26,531 bases of DNA from RGIG6353 sp045535585 (lineage in GTDB: Bacteria > Bacillota > Clostridia > Oscillospirales > SIG627), in NCBI GenBank assembly GCA_045535585.1, contig JAZSLY010000072.1, positions 1-26,531 of the forward strand, given 5' to 3'. The first letter of the stretch is position 1. Each line of letters begins with the position of its first letter. Positions 1 through 7,000 of this stretch are shown piece after piece. A model generated the notes under the pieces. It was not told the origin of the DNA. It was given only the letters and a program-made list of their open reading frames with translations, and made no database searches. A program made the translations under genes and the position numbers.

Positions 1-10
1 TATACAATAA

Positions 11-34
11 TGCGATCGAGTTTCCTCGACCGCA
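11..34 (+). terminator. Hairpin near left edge, probable terminator
   Basis: Ten-base arms (11-20 and 25-34) pair around a TTTC loop with one A-C mismatch on the plus strand. T-rich runs follow at about 46-50 and 55-60. It could end a plus-strand gene lying left of the window. The first T-run starts 11 bases after the stem, so the call is tentative. Confidence 0.4.
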
Positions 35-90
35 CTATTCAATTCTTTTTAACCTTTTTTACCCCAACTATTGACAAAGAGCCATTTAAA

Positions 91-120
91 TGGGCTGTAA
101 AACGTTTGTTTTACAGCCCA
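91..120 (-). terminator. Hairpin terminator after hpf
   Basis: A perfect 12-bp inverted repeat (91-102 with 109-120, six-base loop) begins 6 bases past the hpf stop. It carries the GGGCTGTAA core shared with other gene-end hairpins in this window. On the minus strand it is followed by TTTAAATGG rather than a long T-run, so it may act partly as a 3' stability hairpin. Confidence 0.65.
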
Positions 121-125
121 TTGTA

Positions 126-650
126 TTATTCTTCGGGAACAATCAATCCGTACTCATTTTCGTGTCTCTTGTAAGCCACGCATACCTTGTTCGTTTCGTT
201 ATCAATGAATACGAAGAAATGATGGTCCAGCAAATTCATCTGCAAAATTGCTTCTTCTGCCGACATTGGCTTGTAGGGGAAGGTTTTAACACGTGTTATG
301 TTGATTTCGTCCTCTTCTTCGTCAAAGGAATCAAAGTTTTCGGGAACGAAGGCGTCCTGCCTCAGTCTCTTTTGAAGCTTGGTTTTGTTTTTTCTTATCT
401 GCCTTTCTATAATATCAACTGCTCTGTCGAGAGCATTCTGCACCTTGTCGTCAATTTCCTCCGACCTATAAAAAACACCGTTTTCAAAAATGGTAATTTC
501 AATCTTTTCTTTATTTCCAACTGAAGCTAACTTGATTGTAGCCTCCGTGTCATCGGCAAAGAACTTACCGAGCCTTTCCAACCTTTTTTCAATCATTTGC
601 TGTTCTTTTTCGTTGAGGGTAAATTTTTTAAGTACGTAGTTGTGTTTCAT
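126..650 (-). CDS. hpf: Ribosome hibernation promoting factor, long form
   Basis: This 174-residue protein matches long-form HPF, which binds the decoding region of the 30S subunit and dimerises 70S ribosomes into inactive 100S particles under stress or in stationary phase. Residues 1 to about 95 form the S30AE (sigma-54 modulation) domain, with the expected basic helix around 82-98. An acidic linker follows (108-116). The C-terminal dimerisation domain (about 118-174) contains RVKTFPYKPMSAEEAILQM, HHFFVF and the closing YGLIVPEE. Length and order are normal for Firmicutes. The ATG at 650 has AAGGAG just upstream. It is monocistronic: its own sigma-A promoter lies at 702-730, a palindrome sits at the predicted transcript start, and a hairpin follows the stop. 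Family assignment is firm. Confidence 0.96.
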   Translation of the reverse strand: MKHNYVLKKFTLNEKEQQMIEKRLERLGKFFADDTEATIKLASVGNKEKIEITIFENGVFYRSEEIDDKVQNALDRAVDIIERQIRKNKTKLQKRLRQDAFVPENFDSFDEEEDEINITRVKTFPYKPMSAEEAILQMNLLDHHFFVFIDNETNKVCVAYKRHENEYGLIVPEE

Positions 651-676
651 AGTATTTACTCCTTTTAGTTGGATTA

Positions 677-691
677 GGTATCATTGATACC
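677..691. promoter_or_regulatory. Palindrome at hpf transcription start (possible operator)
   Basis: GGTATCA-T-TGATACC is a perfect 7+7 inverted repeat, about 10 bp downstream of the hpf -10 box. It therefore covers roughly the first transcribed bases. It could be a repressor site or a short 5' hairpin; the sequence alone does not decide. Confidence 0.45.
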
Positions 692-701
692 TTCTGTACA
701 T

Positions 702-730
702 ATTATACAATATATCTCTGAAAAAATCAA
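702..730 (-). promoter_or_regulatory. Sigma-A promoter of hpf
   Basis: On the minus strand TTGATT (725-730) and TATAAT (702-707) are separated by exactly 17 bp. The predicted start is near 695, giving a leader of about 45 nt. Confidence 0.75.
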
Positions 731-741
731 CTCTTTTGTAT

Positions 742-776
742 AAAATAGTGCAAGAAAATTTTTCTTGCACTATTTT
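742..776 (-). terminator. Terminator after the DUF378 gene
   Basis: A 17-bp perfect inverted repeat (742-758 with 760-776) lies 12 bases past the DUF378 stop codon. Folded with a small loop it gives a GC-containing stem (AGTGCAAG) whose outer arm on the minus strand is U-rich, as in an intrinsic terminator. Confidence 0.75.
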
Positions 777-788
777 ACAATATTTAAT

Positions 789-1004
789 TTAGTGTTGTTC
801 GCCTGCAACCAGGTGTTCTCTTTCCCTGAAGAGCAAAGAAATACACCAAAGCGCAGAAAGACCGACGATAACAAAAATTATCTTGGTTAAAATCTGGTCT
901 GAACCACCGAAAATAAAGGAAACGAGGTCAAAGTTAAAGAGTCCGACAGAGCCCCAGTTAATACCGCCGATAATTAATATTATTAAAGCTAATCTATCAA
1001 TCAT
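789..1004 (-). CDS. DUF378 family small membrane protein
   Basis: This 71-residue protein matches the DUF378 (YuzA-like) family of unknown function. Two membrane segments are visible, roughly residues 5-25 and 38-60. The family signature GGINWGSVGLFNFDLV lies between and within them. A short charged tail (REREHLVAGEQH) ends the protein. The ATG is preceded by AAAGGATG at normal spacing. It has its own promoter, whose -35 box lies in the last codons of the upstream lipoprotein gene, and a strong terminator follows. No neighbour suggests a role; presence in the cytoplasmic membrane is the only safe inference. Confidence 0.9.
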   Translation of the reverse strand: MIDRLALIILIIGGINWGSVGLFNFDLVSFIFGGSDQILTKIIFVIVGLSALWCISLLFREREHLVAGEQH

Positions 1005-1030
1005 TATTTCTTCATCCTTTCGGATATTTT

Positions 1031-1047
1031 ATGCGATTTAGTCGCAT
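1031..1047. repeat. Small hairpin in DUF378 leader
   Basis: ATGCGA and TCGCAT form a 6-bp inverted repeat around a 5-base loop, within the predicted first 20 transcribed bases of the DUF378 mRNA. It may be a 5' stabilising hairpin or a binding site. Confidence 0.35.
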
Positions 1048-1051
1048 TTGT

Positions 1052-1081
1052 ATTATATCCGACGGATGCGCTTTTATACAA
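1052..1081 (-). promoter_or_regulatory. Promoter of the DUF378 gene
   Basis: TATAAT on the minus strand (1052-1057) is preceded by TTGTAT (1076-1081) with an 18-bp spacer. The -35 box overlaps the 3' end of the neighbouring lipoprotein gene. Confidence 0.55.
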
Positions 1082-1949
1082 GCTTGTGCGTTCTTAACAT
1101 ATTTATCCAGATTTTGTAGCCCTCTTCGTTGATATGAATTCCGTCGTCCGACGAGCAATATTCAAGCTTCAAATATCCTGCATCGTCCTTCATATGCGCC
1201 GTGGAGTCAAGGAATTTCAAGTCCTTTGAATATGCAAGCACAAGCAAAAGAAGATTGGAACGGTTAACGAGCTCGTTCGTCAGCTTCTTCAATTTACAAG
1301 TGCTGGCAAGGGGAGTAATGCTTTGAATGATAATTTCACATTCAGGGCATTTTTCCTCTATTGCTTCAATTAGCTTTATATAATATTTGAGGAAGGTCTC
1401 CTCCGACATAACGCTTATTGCGTTTGACCCGAAGGTCAGCACCGCTCTTTTTGCACCCGTTAATTTAAGTGCCTCGGGAAAATTAACAAGCGTTCCGTCA
1501 TCAAGCTCTATCAGCTTTTTGTCCACCGCATCCATAGGGTTTATAGAGCCCTTTGCTATTACCATATCGGACGGATGATTTTTGAAAAATCCAAGCCCAA
1601 GAGTAACCGAGTCCCCGAGATATGCCGTCTCGTTCTGATATTCGTCGCCTGCGTCCTCACTTTCGGGGATTTGCGCTTCCATTAGAATTTCCGAAAGTGA
1701 AAAGGCGGTCATCGAGGTGTCAACGTTAAGAGCGTTGGCGTATTCGATTATCTCCTCAACCGTTACGGGCTTTACTTCGGGAGTCTCGTCGGGAACTTCA
1801 TCGGTTTCAACGGCTTCGTTTTCCTTCACTTCGTCAACAACCGCCGTCGGTTCGTCTTTGTTCTCTTCCTTTGTCACGGGCTTGTCGTTGCAGGAAACAA
1901 GTAAAAGGACGGATATAATAAGCGTTAAAAATATAGTAGCTTTTTTCAT
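1074..1949 (-). CDS. Lipoprotein with SGNH/GDSL-hydrolase domain
   Basis: This 291-residue protein starts with a lipoprotein signal peptide: KK, a hydrophobic stretch, then lipobox LVSC with Cys20. An acidic, low-complexity linker (about 22-65) would hold the domain away from the membrane. The SGNH features follow in order: YLGDSVTLG with nucleophile candidate Ser114, FGSN with Asn176 (block III), and DDGIH with Asp269 and His272 (block V). The family includes esterases and cell-wall deacetylases; the substrate here is unknown. GAGGT lies upstream of the ATG, and a divergent TTGACA promoter drives it. The segment EDAG..Y......GDS is shared with the truncated protein at 26086, so the two are probably paralogues. 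Confidence 0.85.
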   Translation of the reverse strand: MKKATIFLTLIISVLLLVSCNDKPVTKEENKDEPTAVVDEVKENEAVETDEVPDETPEVKPVTVEEIIEYANALNVDTSMTAFSLSEILMEAQIPESEDAGDEYQNETAYLGDSVTLGLGFFKNHPSDMVIAKGSINPMDAVDKKLIELDDGTLVNFPEALKLTGAKRAVLTFGSNAISVMSEETFLKYYIKLIEAIEEKCPECEIIIQSITPLASTCKLKKLTNELVNRSNLLLLVLAYSKDLKFLDSTAHMKDDAGYLKLEYCSSDDGIHINEEGYKIWINMLRTHKLV

Positions 1950-1976
1950 TTTTACCTCACAAAAATTTATATTATA

Positions 1977-2005
1977 ATTTTATCACAGTACAAATTTTTT
2001 GTCAA
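1977..2005 (-). promoter_or_regulatory. Promoter of the SGNH lipoprotein gene
   Basis: On the minus strand a consensus TTGACA (2000-2005) and TAAAAT (1977-1982) are 17 bp apart. A TATAAT-like AT tract lies just downstream. It is divergent from the AI-2E permease promoter. Confidence 0.7.
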
Positions 2006-2049
2006 TCGGTTTTACTATTATAAACTAATTGTAAAATTTATGGCATTTG

Positions 2050-2078
2050 TTTACAAATTCAAAAAAATGTGTTATAAT
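2050..2078 (+). promoter_or_regulatory. Promoter of the AI-2E family permease gene
   Basis: TTTACA (2050-2055) and TATAAT (2073-2078) are 17 bp apart. The boxes overlap the first codons of a longer possible reading frame starting at 2047, which argues for the start at 2107. Confidence 0.72.
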
Positions 2079-2106
2079 AAATTACAAATTAATTAGGAGG
2101 CGTAAT

Positions 2107-3267
2107 ATGAGAGCTAAAACCAAAAGGGATCTTCTCTTCGTAATATTTGCAGTCGTTTTGTTTGCTGCACTTACCAATTTTGAAATGGTTTTAAGCATCA
2201 GCCGCAAGCTTCTGACTCTCCTTTTGCCCGTGCTGGTGGGCTTGGCGCTGGCTTTTGCTCTTAATGCCCCTATGCGTGGATTTGAAAAGCTTCTTGGCAA
2301 AATCTCGCAAAAGACCAAAATTAAAATTCCCACCAAGTCAAAAAACCTTATTGCTCTGTTGCTTTCAATACTCTCAATTTTTATTGTTCTCGTATTTACC
2401 TTTACAATGGCAATACCCAGAATTACTGAGTCGGTAACGAGCATCGTTCTTATGCTTGAAAAGAGAATTCCCGCATTGCTTATCTGGCTTGAAGAAAGGG
2501 AAATAGACACCACCTTCATTACCAAGTGGCTTGCCGAATTTGATTTTCAGGATATTTTCAAGCGATTGACTCAAGGCGCACTAACCATAGTTACCACCGC
2601 CTTTGACGCCACCATGGTCGTTTTCCGCGTATTCTCCAACGCGATTTTTTCGTTTATTATAGCAATCTATTTACTGCTTGATAAGAACAATCTTTCGCGA
2701 CAGTTTAAAAAGCTTATTTATACTATAATGCCCGAAACCAAGGCAGAGTATTTATACCGTGTATGCTATCTTATCAGAGACACCTTCTCCCGATTTTTGT
2801 CCGGACAATGTCTTGAAGCCTTGATTTTGGCTGTTATAATCGTTATCCTTTTCTCAATCTTCGGTATTCCCAACGCAGTATTCGTTGCCTTACTTGCGGC
2901 GGTCCTTGCGTTCATACCATATATCGGCTCGTTTATAGCCTGCATAATTGCATTTTTACTGACGGTTATCGTGAACCCTGAAAAAGCAATCGTATGCGTA
3001 GTCGTTTACCTTGTAGCGCAGTTCGTTGAACAGCATTTCGTATATCCCCACGTTGTAGGCAACTCGGTTGGTCTGTCACCCTTTTATACCATCGTTGCCG
3101 TTCTCATCGGCGGTAACCTTTTCGGCGTTGTAGGTATGATATTCTTTATCCCTCTGTTTTCTGTTTTTTATACCCTCGTGCGCGACTTCGTTCTTGAACG
3201 TACACAAAAAAAGAAAGCAGCGGAAGAGCCGGCAACTGCTGACACTACTGATAATATAACAGAATAA
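2107..3267 (+). CDS. AI-2E family transporter (PerM/YtvI-like permease)
   Basis: This 386-residue polytopic membrane protein has the architecture of the AI-2E/UPF0118 family. An N-terminal pair of membrane segments (about 9-55) is followed by an amphipathic soluble stretch (about 120-170). A C-terminal block of roughly five segments carries the family motifs FIPYIGSFI and VVGNSVGLSPF. It ends in a charged tail (ERTQKKKAAEE). Members export autoinducer-2 or move ions, and the substrate is often unproven. The ATG at 2107 follows AGGAGG at ideal spacing. An in-frame ATG at 2047 lies within the -35 box and is rejected. The gene is monocistronic and ends at a bidirectional terminator facing ispDF. 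Confidence 0.9.
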   Translation: MRAKTKRDLLFVIFAVVLFAALTNFEMVLSISRKLLTLLLPVLVGLALAFALNAPMRGFEKLLGKISQKTKIKIPTKSKNLIALLLSILSIFIVLVFTFTMAIPRITESVTSIVLMLEKRIPALLIWLEEREIDTTFITKWLAEFDFQDIFKRLTQGALTIVTTAFDATMVVFRVFSNAIFSFIIAIYLLLDKNNLSRQFKKLIYTIMPETKAEYLYRVCYLIRDTFSRFLSGQCLEALILAVIIVILFSIFGIPNAVFVALLAAVLAFIPYIGSFIACIIAFLLTVIVNPEKAIVCVVVYLVAQFVEQHFVYPHVVGNSVGLSPFYTIVAVLIGGNLFGVVGMIFFIPLFSVFYTLVRDFVLERTQKKKAAEEPATADTTDNITE

Positions 3268-3272
3268 ATTAA

Positions 3273-3310
3273 GGGGCTGTAAAAAACTCTAATAAGTTTT
3301 TTACATCCCC
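3273..3310. terminator. Bidirectional terminator between permease and ispDF
   Basis: Sixteen-base arms (3273-3288 with 3295-3310) pair with one mismatch around a six-base loop. It lies between two convergent genes, 5 bases past the permease stop and about 28 bases past the ispDF stop on the other strand. The GGGGCTGTAAAAAA arm belongs to the recurrent hairpin family of this window. Confidence 0.75.
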
Positions 3311-3337
3311 TGACTCTTAAGGAGACAGGAAAAGAAT

Positions 3338-4486
3338 TTATCTTATTAAGCAAACGGCGTGCGCTGATATACCAAGCCCTTCACCTGTAAAGCCAAGGTG
3401 CTCTTCGGTGGTAGCCTTAATGTTAACATCCGAAGGGTCAACTCCGAGTGCATCCGCAACCCTTTTCGTCATTTCGTCGATGTATGGTGCAAGCTTCGGG
3501 CGTTGAGCAATAACCGTGGCGTCAACGTTTGAGAGCACAAAGCCCTTTTCCTGAAGCTTCACCTTTACCGCCTTCAATAGCTCAATGCTTGAAATACCCT
3601 TGTATTCTTCGGCAGAGTCGGGGAAATGGTAGCCAATATCCTTCAGCCCTGCGGCACCAAGCATAGCATCCATTATTGCGTGCACCAACACGTCTGCATC
3701 CGAGTGTCCAAGTAAGCCCTTTTCATAAGGAATATTCACACCACCCAGAATAAGCGCGCGGTTTTCTACAAGCTTGTGAACGTCGTATCCGTGACCCACT
3801 CTGAAATTGTTACCAGTCAGTTTCATTTTAATTTCCTCAAAATCCTCGGGCACAGTCAGCTTTCTGTTATCCTTTGTAAGAGAGTAAGTGTAGACCGTTT
3901 GCCCGATTTTTTCTACCATTGAACAGTCGTCGGTGAAGCTATTCAATTCAATTGATGCATCAAGAGCCTTTATATAAACGTCCTTTTTAAACGCCTGCGG
4001 GGTAGAAGCAAGAAAAGTTGTGCTACGGTCAATAGTTGAGGTGATTTTTCCGTCAACGGCACTCTTTACCGTGTCAACTACCTTTGTTACGGGACAAACT
4101 GCCCCTACCTTTTCAGCCATTTCAATTATGCCGTCGATGTCCTCTGTGGTAATAAGAGGTCTTGCTCCGTCGTGAATGGCGAGAATAGTACATTCCTCGC
4201 TAACTAAATCGGTGGCATTCTTAACCGATTCCTGCCTCGTAGCCCCCCCTGCAACAACTGCCTTGATTTTTGGATACTTACACTTATAGCTCTCAAGGAA
4301 AGGAATTTCATCGCTTTTTGCACTTAAAATTATTTCCCGAACGTTGTCCGAGCGTGAAAAAGCCTCGATGGAGTATTCCAAAACGGATTTGCCCGAAATC
4401 ATCATTAACTGCTTCGATACTCCACCGCCCATTCGCGTACTGCTTCCTGCGCAAGCAATTATTGCGCTGACGAATGGACTACGCAT
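3338..4486 (-). CDS. ispDF: Bifunctional IspD/IspF (MEP pathway)
   Basis: A single 382-residue chain fuses two enzymes of the MEP isoprenoid route. Residues 1 to about 225 are IspD, which joins CTP to methylerythritol phosphate. It has the nucleotide loop CAGSSTRMGGG (12-22), KQL, IHDGARP (104-110) and STPQAF (161-166). Residues 228-382 are IspF, which makes the cyclodiphosphate. Metal ligands Asp235 and His237 lie in GHGYDVH, and His269 in LVHAIMDA. HSDADV, YHFPD and KATTEEHLGFTG are also present. The usual GRGEG or GREEG turn after FTG reads GEGLG. The start ATG lies inside the end of typA, sharing 8 nt (ATGCGTAG), which indicates translational coupling. Fused IspDF is known from other bacteria. 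Confidence 0.96.
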   Translation of the reverse strand: MRSPFVSAIIACAGSSTRMGGGVSKQLMMISGKSVLEYSIEAFSRSDNVREIILSAKSDEIPFLESYKCKYPKIKAVVAGGATRQESVKNATDLVSEECTILAIHDGARPLITTEDIDGIIEMAEKVGAVCPVTKVVDTVKSAVDGKITSTIDRSTTFLASTPQAFKKDVYIKALDASIELNSFTDDCSMVEKIGQTVYTYSLTKDNRKLTVPEDFEEIKMKLTGNNFRVGHGYDVHKLVENRALILGGVNIPYEKGLLGHSDADVLVHAIMDAMLGAAGLKDIGYHFPDSAEEYKGISSIELLKAVKVKLQEKGFVLSNVDATVIAQRPKLAPYIDEMTKRVADALGVDPSDVNIKATTEEHLGFTGEGLGISAHAVCLIR

Positions 4487-6299
4487 TTTCTTTTGCTTTT
4501 GCCTTTGCTCTCTGTTCAGTATTGAGAATCTTTTTCCTGAGTCTGAGAGATTCGGGCGTTACTTCAAGCAATTCGTCGTCTGCAATGAATTCAATACATT
4601 TTTCAAGGCTCATAATACGAGGGGGAACGAGACGAAGCGCTTCGTCTGCGCCTGACGAACGGATAGCGGTCAGGTGCTTTTTCTTGCACACGTTGACAAC
4701 AAGGTCACCAACCTCGTTACATTCTCCAACAACCATTCCCTCGTAAACGTTTGTATTAGTACCGATGAACATAGCGCCTCTGTCCTGAGCATTGAACAAG
4801 CCGTAGGAGGTAGCAGCGCCGTTTTCCCATGCAATAAGAGAGCCTCTCGTCCTTCTTGACATTTTACCCTTAACAGGGCAATAACCCGCAAAGGAGGAGT
4901 TAACGATGGCGTTACCCTTGGTAAGCGTCATAAGCGCATTTCTGCAACCGATAAGACCTCTTGAGGTAATAGTGAATTCAAGACGTGTGTATCCTGCGGT
5001 GGAGGGCGCCATCTGCGTCATTTCGCCCTTTCTTTGCGCTACGTCATCGATAACCGTTCCACAGTATTCGTCGGGCACGTCAATATAAAGGGTTTCGTAG
5101 GGCTCGCAGAGCACGCCGTCAATTTCCTTTGTAATAACCGAGGGGGTAGAAACCTCGAACTCATACCCCTGACGCCTCATATTTTCGATAAGGACGGAAA
5201 GGTGAAGCTCGCCTCTGCCCGAAACCTTAAAGGTGTCTGCCGAGTCGGTATCCTCAACGGTAAGGCTTATATTAGATTCAAGCTCACGGTAAAGGCGCTC
5301 TCTCAGGTGTCTTGTTGTAACGAAGGTACCCTCCGTTCCTGCAAAGGGACTCGTGTTAACAGAAATGTTAACCGAAAGAACAGGCTTGTCAATCTCTACG
5401 AAGGGCAATCCCTCGGGATGCTCGCTATCACAAATGGTATCACCGATGTTAATGTCGGGAATACCCGAAATGCAGACAATCTCACCTGCAGAGGCAGAGG
5501 AAATAGCGTTTCTTCCAAGTCCGTCAAAGGTGTATATGCTTGCAATCTTCATTTTCTGCACGGTGCCGTCACGTCTTACAACCGAAACGAATTTCTTCTC
5601 AAATATGTCACCGCGTGTAATTCTTCCTACGGCAATTCTTCCCGTGTATTCGTTAAAGTCAATGTTGGACACGACCATCTGGAAGGGCTCGTCGGGATTT
5701 CCCTTGGGATAAGGAATGTTATCGACGATAGCATCGAACAAAACCTTCAGGTTTTCTCCCTTGACTCCGTTTTCAAGGGATGCCCAGCCGTCTCTGCCCG
5801 AAGCGTAGATTACCGGCATATCAAGCTGTTCTTCGGTAGCGTCAAGGTCGATGAGAAGGTCGTAGATTTCGTCAAGAACCTCTTTAGCACGTGCATTGGG
5901 TCTGTCGGCCTTGTTAATAACGATAATAGGGGAGAGCCCTAAATCAAGTGATTTCTTTAATACTGTTCTTGTTTGAGGCATACATCCTTCAAATGCATCG
6001 ACCAGCAGCACAACGCCGTCTACCATAGAAAGACTTCTTTCAACCTCACCTCCAAAGTCTGCGTGACCGGGGGTGTCAACGATATTTATCTTCATACCGT
6101 TGTAATAGAGTGAGGTGTTCTTTGCAAGAATAGTTATACCGCGCTCCTTTTCAATGTCGTTAGAGTCCATAACTCGCTCTGCCACCTGCTCGTTATCCCT
6201 GAAGGTACCCGTTTGCTTGAGCATAGCGTCTACAAGTGTTGTCTTTCCGTGGTCAACGTGTGCAATAATCGCAATGTTTCTTAAATTTTCCTGATTCAT
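4479..6299 (-). CDS. typA: Translational GTPase TypA/BipA
   Basis: This 606-residue protein is full length for TypA/BipA, an EF-G-like GTPase that binds ribosomes and helps 50S assembly and growth under stress or cold. GTPase motifs appear in order: AHVDHGKTT (13-21), RGITI, DTPGH, and NKAD near residue 129. EF-Tu-like domain II, EF-G-like domains III and V and the TypA-specific C-terminal domain (RRTRGSLIAWENG, LTAIRSSGADEALRLVPP) follow. The ATG is preceded by AAGGCGG. It is the third gene of recD2-comFC-typA-ispDF, 35 nt after comFC, and its stop overlaps the ispDF start by 8 nt. A TATACT-like sequence in the gap may be a weak extra promoter, but I found no matching -35. Confidence 0.97.
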   Translation of the reverse strand: MNQENLRNIAIIAHVDHGKTTLVDAMLKQTGTFRDNEQVAERVMDSNDIEKERGITILAKNTSLYYNGMKINIVDTPGHADFGGEVERSLSMVDGVVLLVDAFEGCMPQTRTVLKKSLDLGLSPIIVINKADRPNARAKEVLDEIYDLLIDLDATEEQLDMPVIYASGRDGWASLENGVKGENLKVLFDAIVDNIPYPKGNPDEPFQMVVSNIDFNEYTGRIAVGRITRGDIFEKKFVSVVRRDGTVQKMKIASIYTFDGLGRNAISSASAGEIVCISGIPDINIGDTICDSEHPEGLPFVEIDKPVLSVNISVNTSPFAGTEGTFVTTRHLRERLYRELESNISLTVEDTDSADTFKVSGRGELHLSVLIENMRRQGYEFEVSTPSVITKEIDGVLCEPYETLYIDVPDEYCGTVIDDVAQRKGEMTQMAPSTAGYTRLEFTITSRGLIGCRNALMTLTKGNAIVNSSFAGYCPVKGKMSRRTRGSLIAWENGAATSYGLFNAQDRGAMFIGTNTNVYEGMVVGECNEVGDLVVNVCKKKHLTAIRSSGADEALRLVPPRIMSLEKCIEFIADDELLEVTPESLRLRKKILNTEQRAKAKAKENA

Positions 6300-6334
6300 A
6301 AATCCGCCTTCTTATTAAATAGTATAGTATATTT

Positions 6335-7000
6335 TTATTTGGCAAGGCACCAGCCGATTACGGTCTTGGCGCCGTGCGCTTTCAAAAGTTTTGCGCATTC
6401 TTCCATAGTGGCACCTGTCGTCACGACGTCGTCCACAAGAATTATCGTCTTTCCCGTTAAGTCCAGCTCGTCTTCACACATAAATTTGCCAATAACGTTT
6501 TGTGCGCGTTCCTTCTTATTCAGCTTCTTCTGCGGTCGTGCGTGCCCTTGCCTAAACACTAACTGACGGCAGGGAATACCCGTAGCCTTTGCAATTGCCG
6601 AAGCCAATTCTTCTGCTTGGTCAAAGTCAAATTTATACTTTTGCATCTGCCTTCGCGGTGTAAAGCTGATTATATCAACTGAGTGTAGTAAATTGTGCTT
6701 TTTGAAGCTGTTATAGCCCGTTTTACCAATGAATTTTAAATACTCTTTACCGCAAACCTCTTTGGTGTATATAATCATCTTCTTGACGTACCAAGATTTA
6801 TATTCGTATAAAAAATACAGGTTGTCAATATATGGCGAGCGCATATCGCAGGACGTGTCCAGTAGTCTATAGTAAAGCTCCTCGTAGCACTCGTTGCAGA
6901 ATGAGTCCTCCGTATAAAAGGGGAGAGGAGTTTTACAGCAAGCGCAGGAGGGTGGGCAAAGCCCCTTTGCGATAAAGTCGATAATATCAGATAAACTCAT
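6335..7000 (-). CDS. comFC: ComF family protein (phosphoribosyltransferase fold)
   Basis: This 221-residue protein matches the ComFC/GntX family, linked in competent bacteria to DNA uptake and transformation. Its biochemical role is not settled. The N-terminus holds a zinc-finger-like cysteine cluster: Cys15, 19, 21, 22 and then Cys35 and Cys38. The C-terminal phosphoribosyltransferase domain contains PRR, a basic patch (RQGHARPQKKLNKKER) and the PRPP-loop motif IILVDDVVTTGAT. The ATG lies inside the last codons of recD2 (14-nt overlap), so the two are probably translationally coupled. Neighbouring a helicase fits a DNA-processing role, but this is inference. No other competence gene is in the window. 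Confidence 0.88.
   Translation of the reverse strand: MSLSDIIDFIAKGLCPPSCACCKTPLPFYTEDSFCNECYEELYYRLLDTSCDMRSPYIDNLYFLYEYKSWYVKKMIIYTKEVCGKEYLKFIGKTGYNSFKKHNLLHSVDIISFTPRRQMQKYKFDFDQAEELASAIAKATGIPCRQLVFRQGHARPQKKLNKKERAQNVIGKFMCEDELDLTGKTIILVDDVVTTGATMEECAKLLKAHGAKTVIGWCLAK

Noticed and set aside
90..524. A 144-codon open frame opposite hpf
   Set aside because: It starts inside the hpf terminator hairpin and is antisense to hpf; composition is that of a shadow frame.
2047..2106. Upstream start adding 20 residues to the AI-2E permease
   Set aside because: The ATG overlaps the -35 box, and the ATG at 2107 has an ideal AGGAGG.
5034..5942. A 302-codon open frame on the plus strand opposite typA
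   Set aside because: It lies wholly antisense to a strongly conserved gene, has no recognisable motif or good ribosome site, and reads as the frame shadow of typA.
6300..6334. A separate typA promoter (TATACT-like repeats between comFC and typA)
   Set aside because: No -35 match at 16-18 bp spacing was found, so only a -10-like sequence remains.
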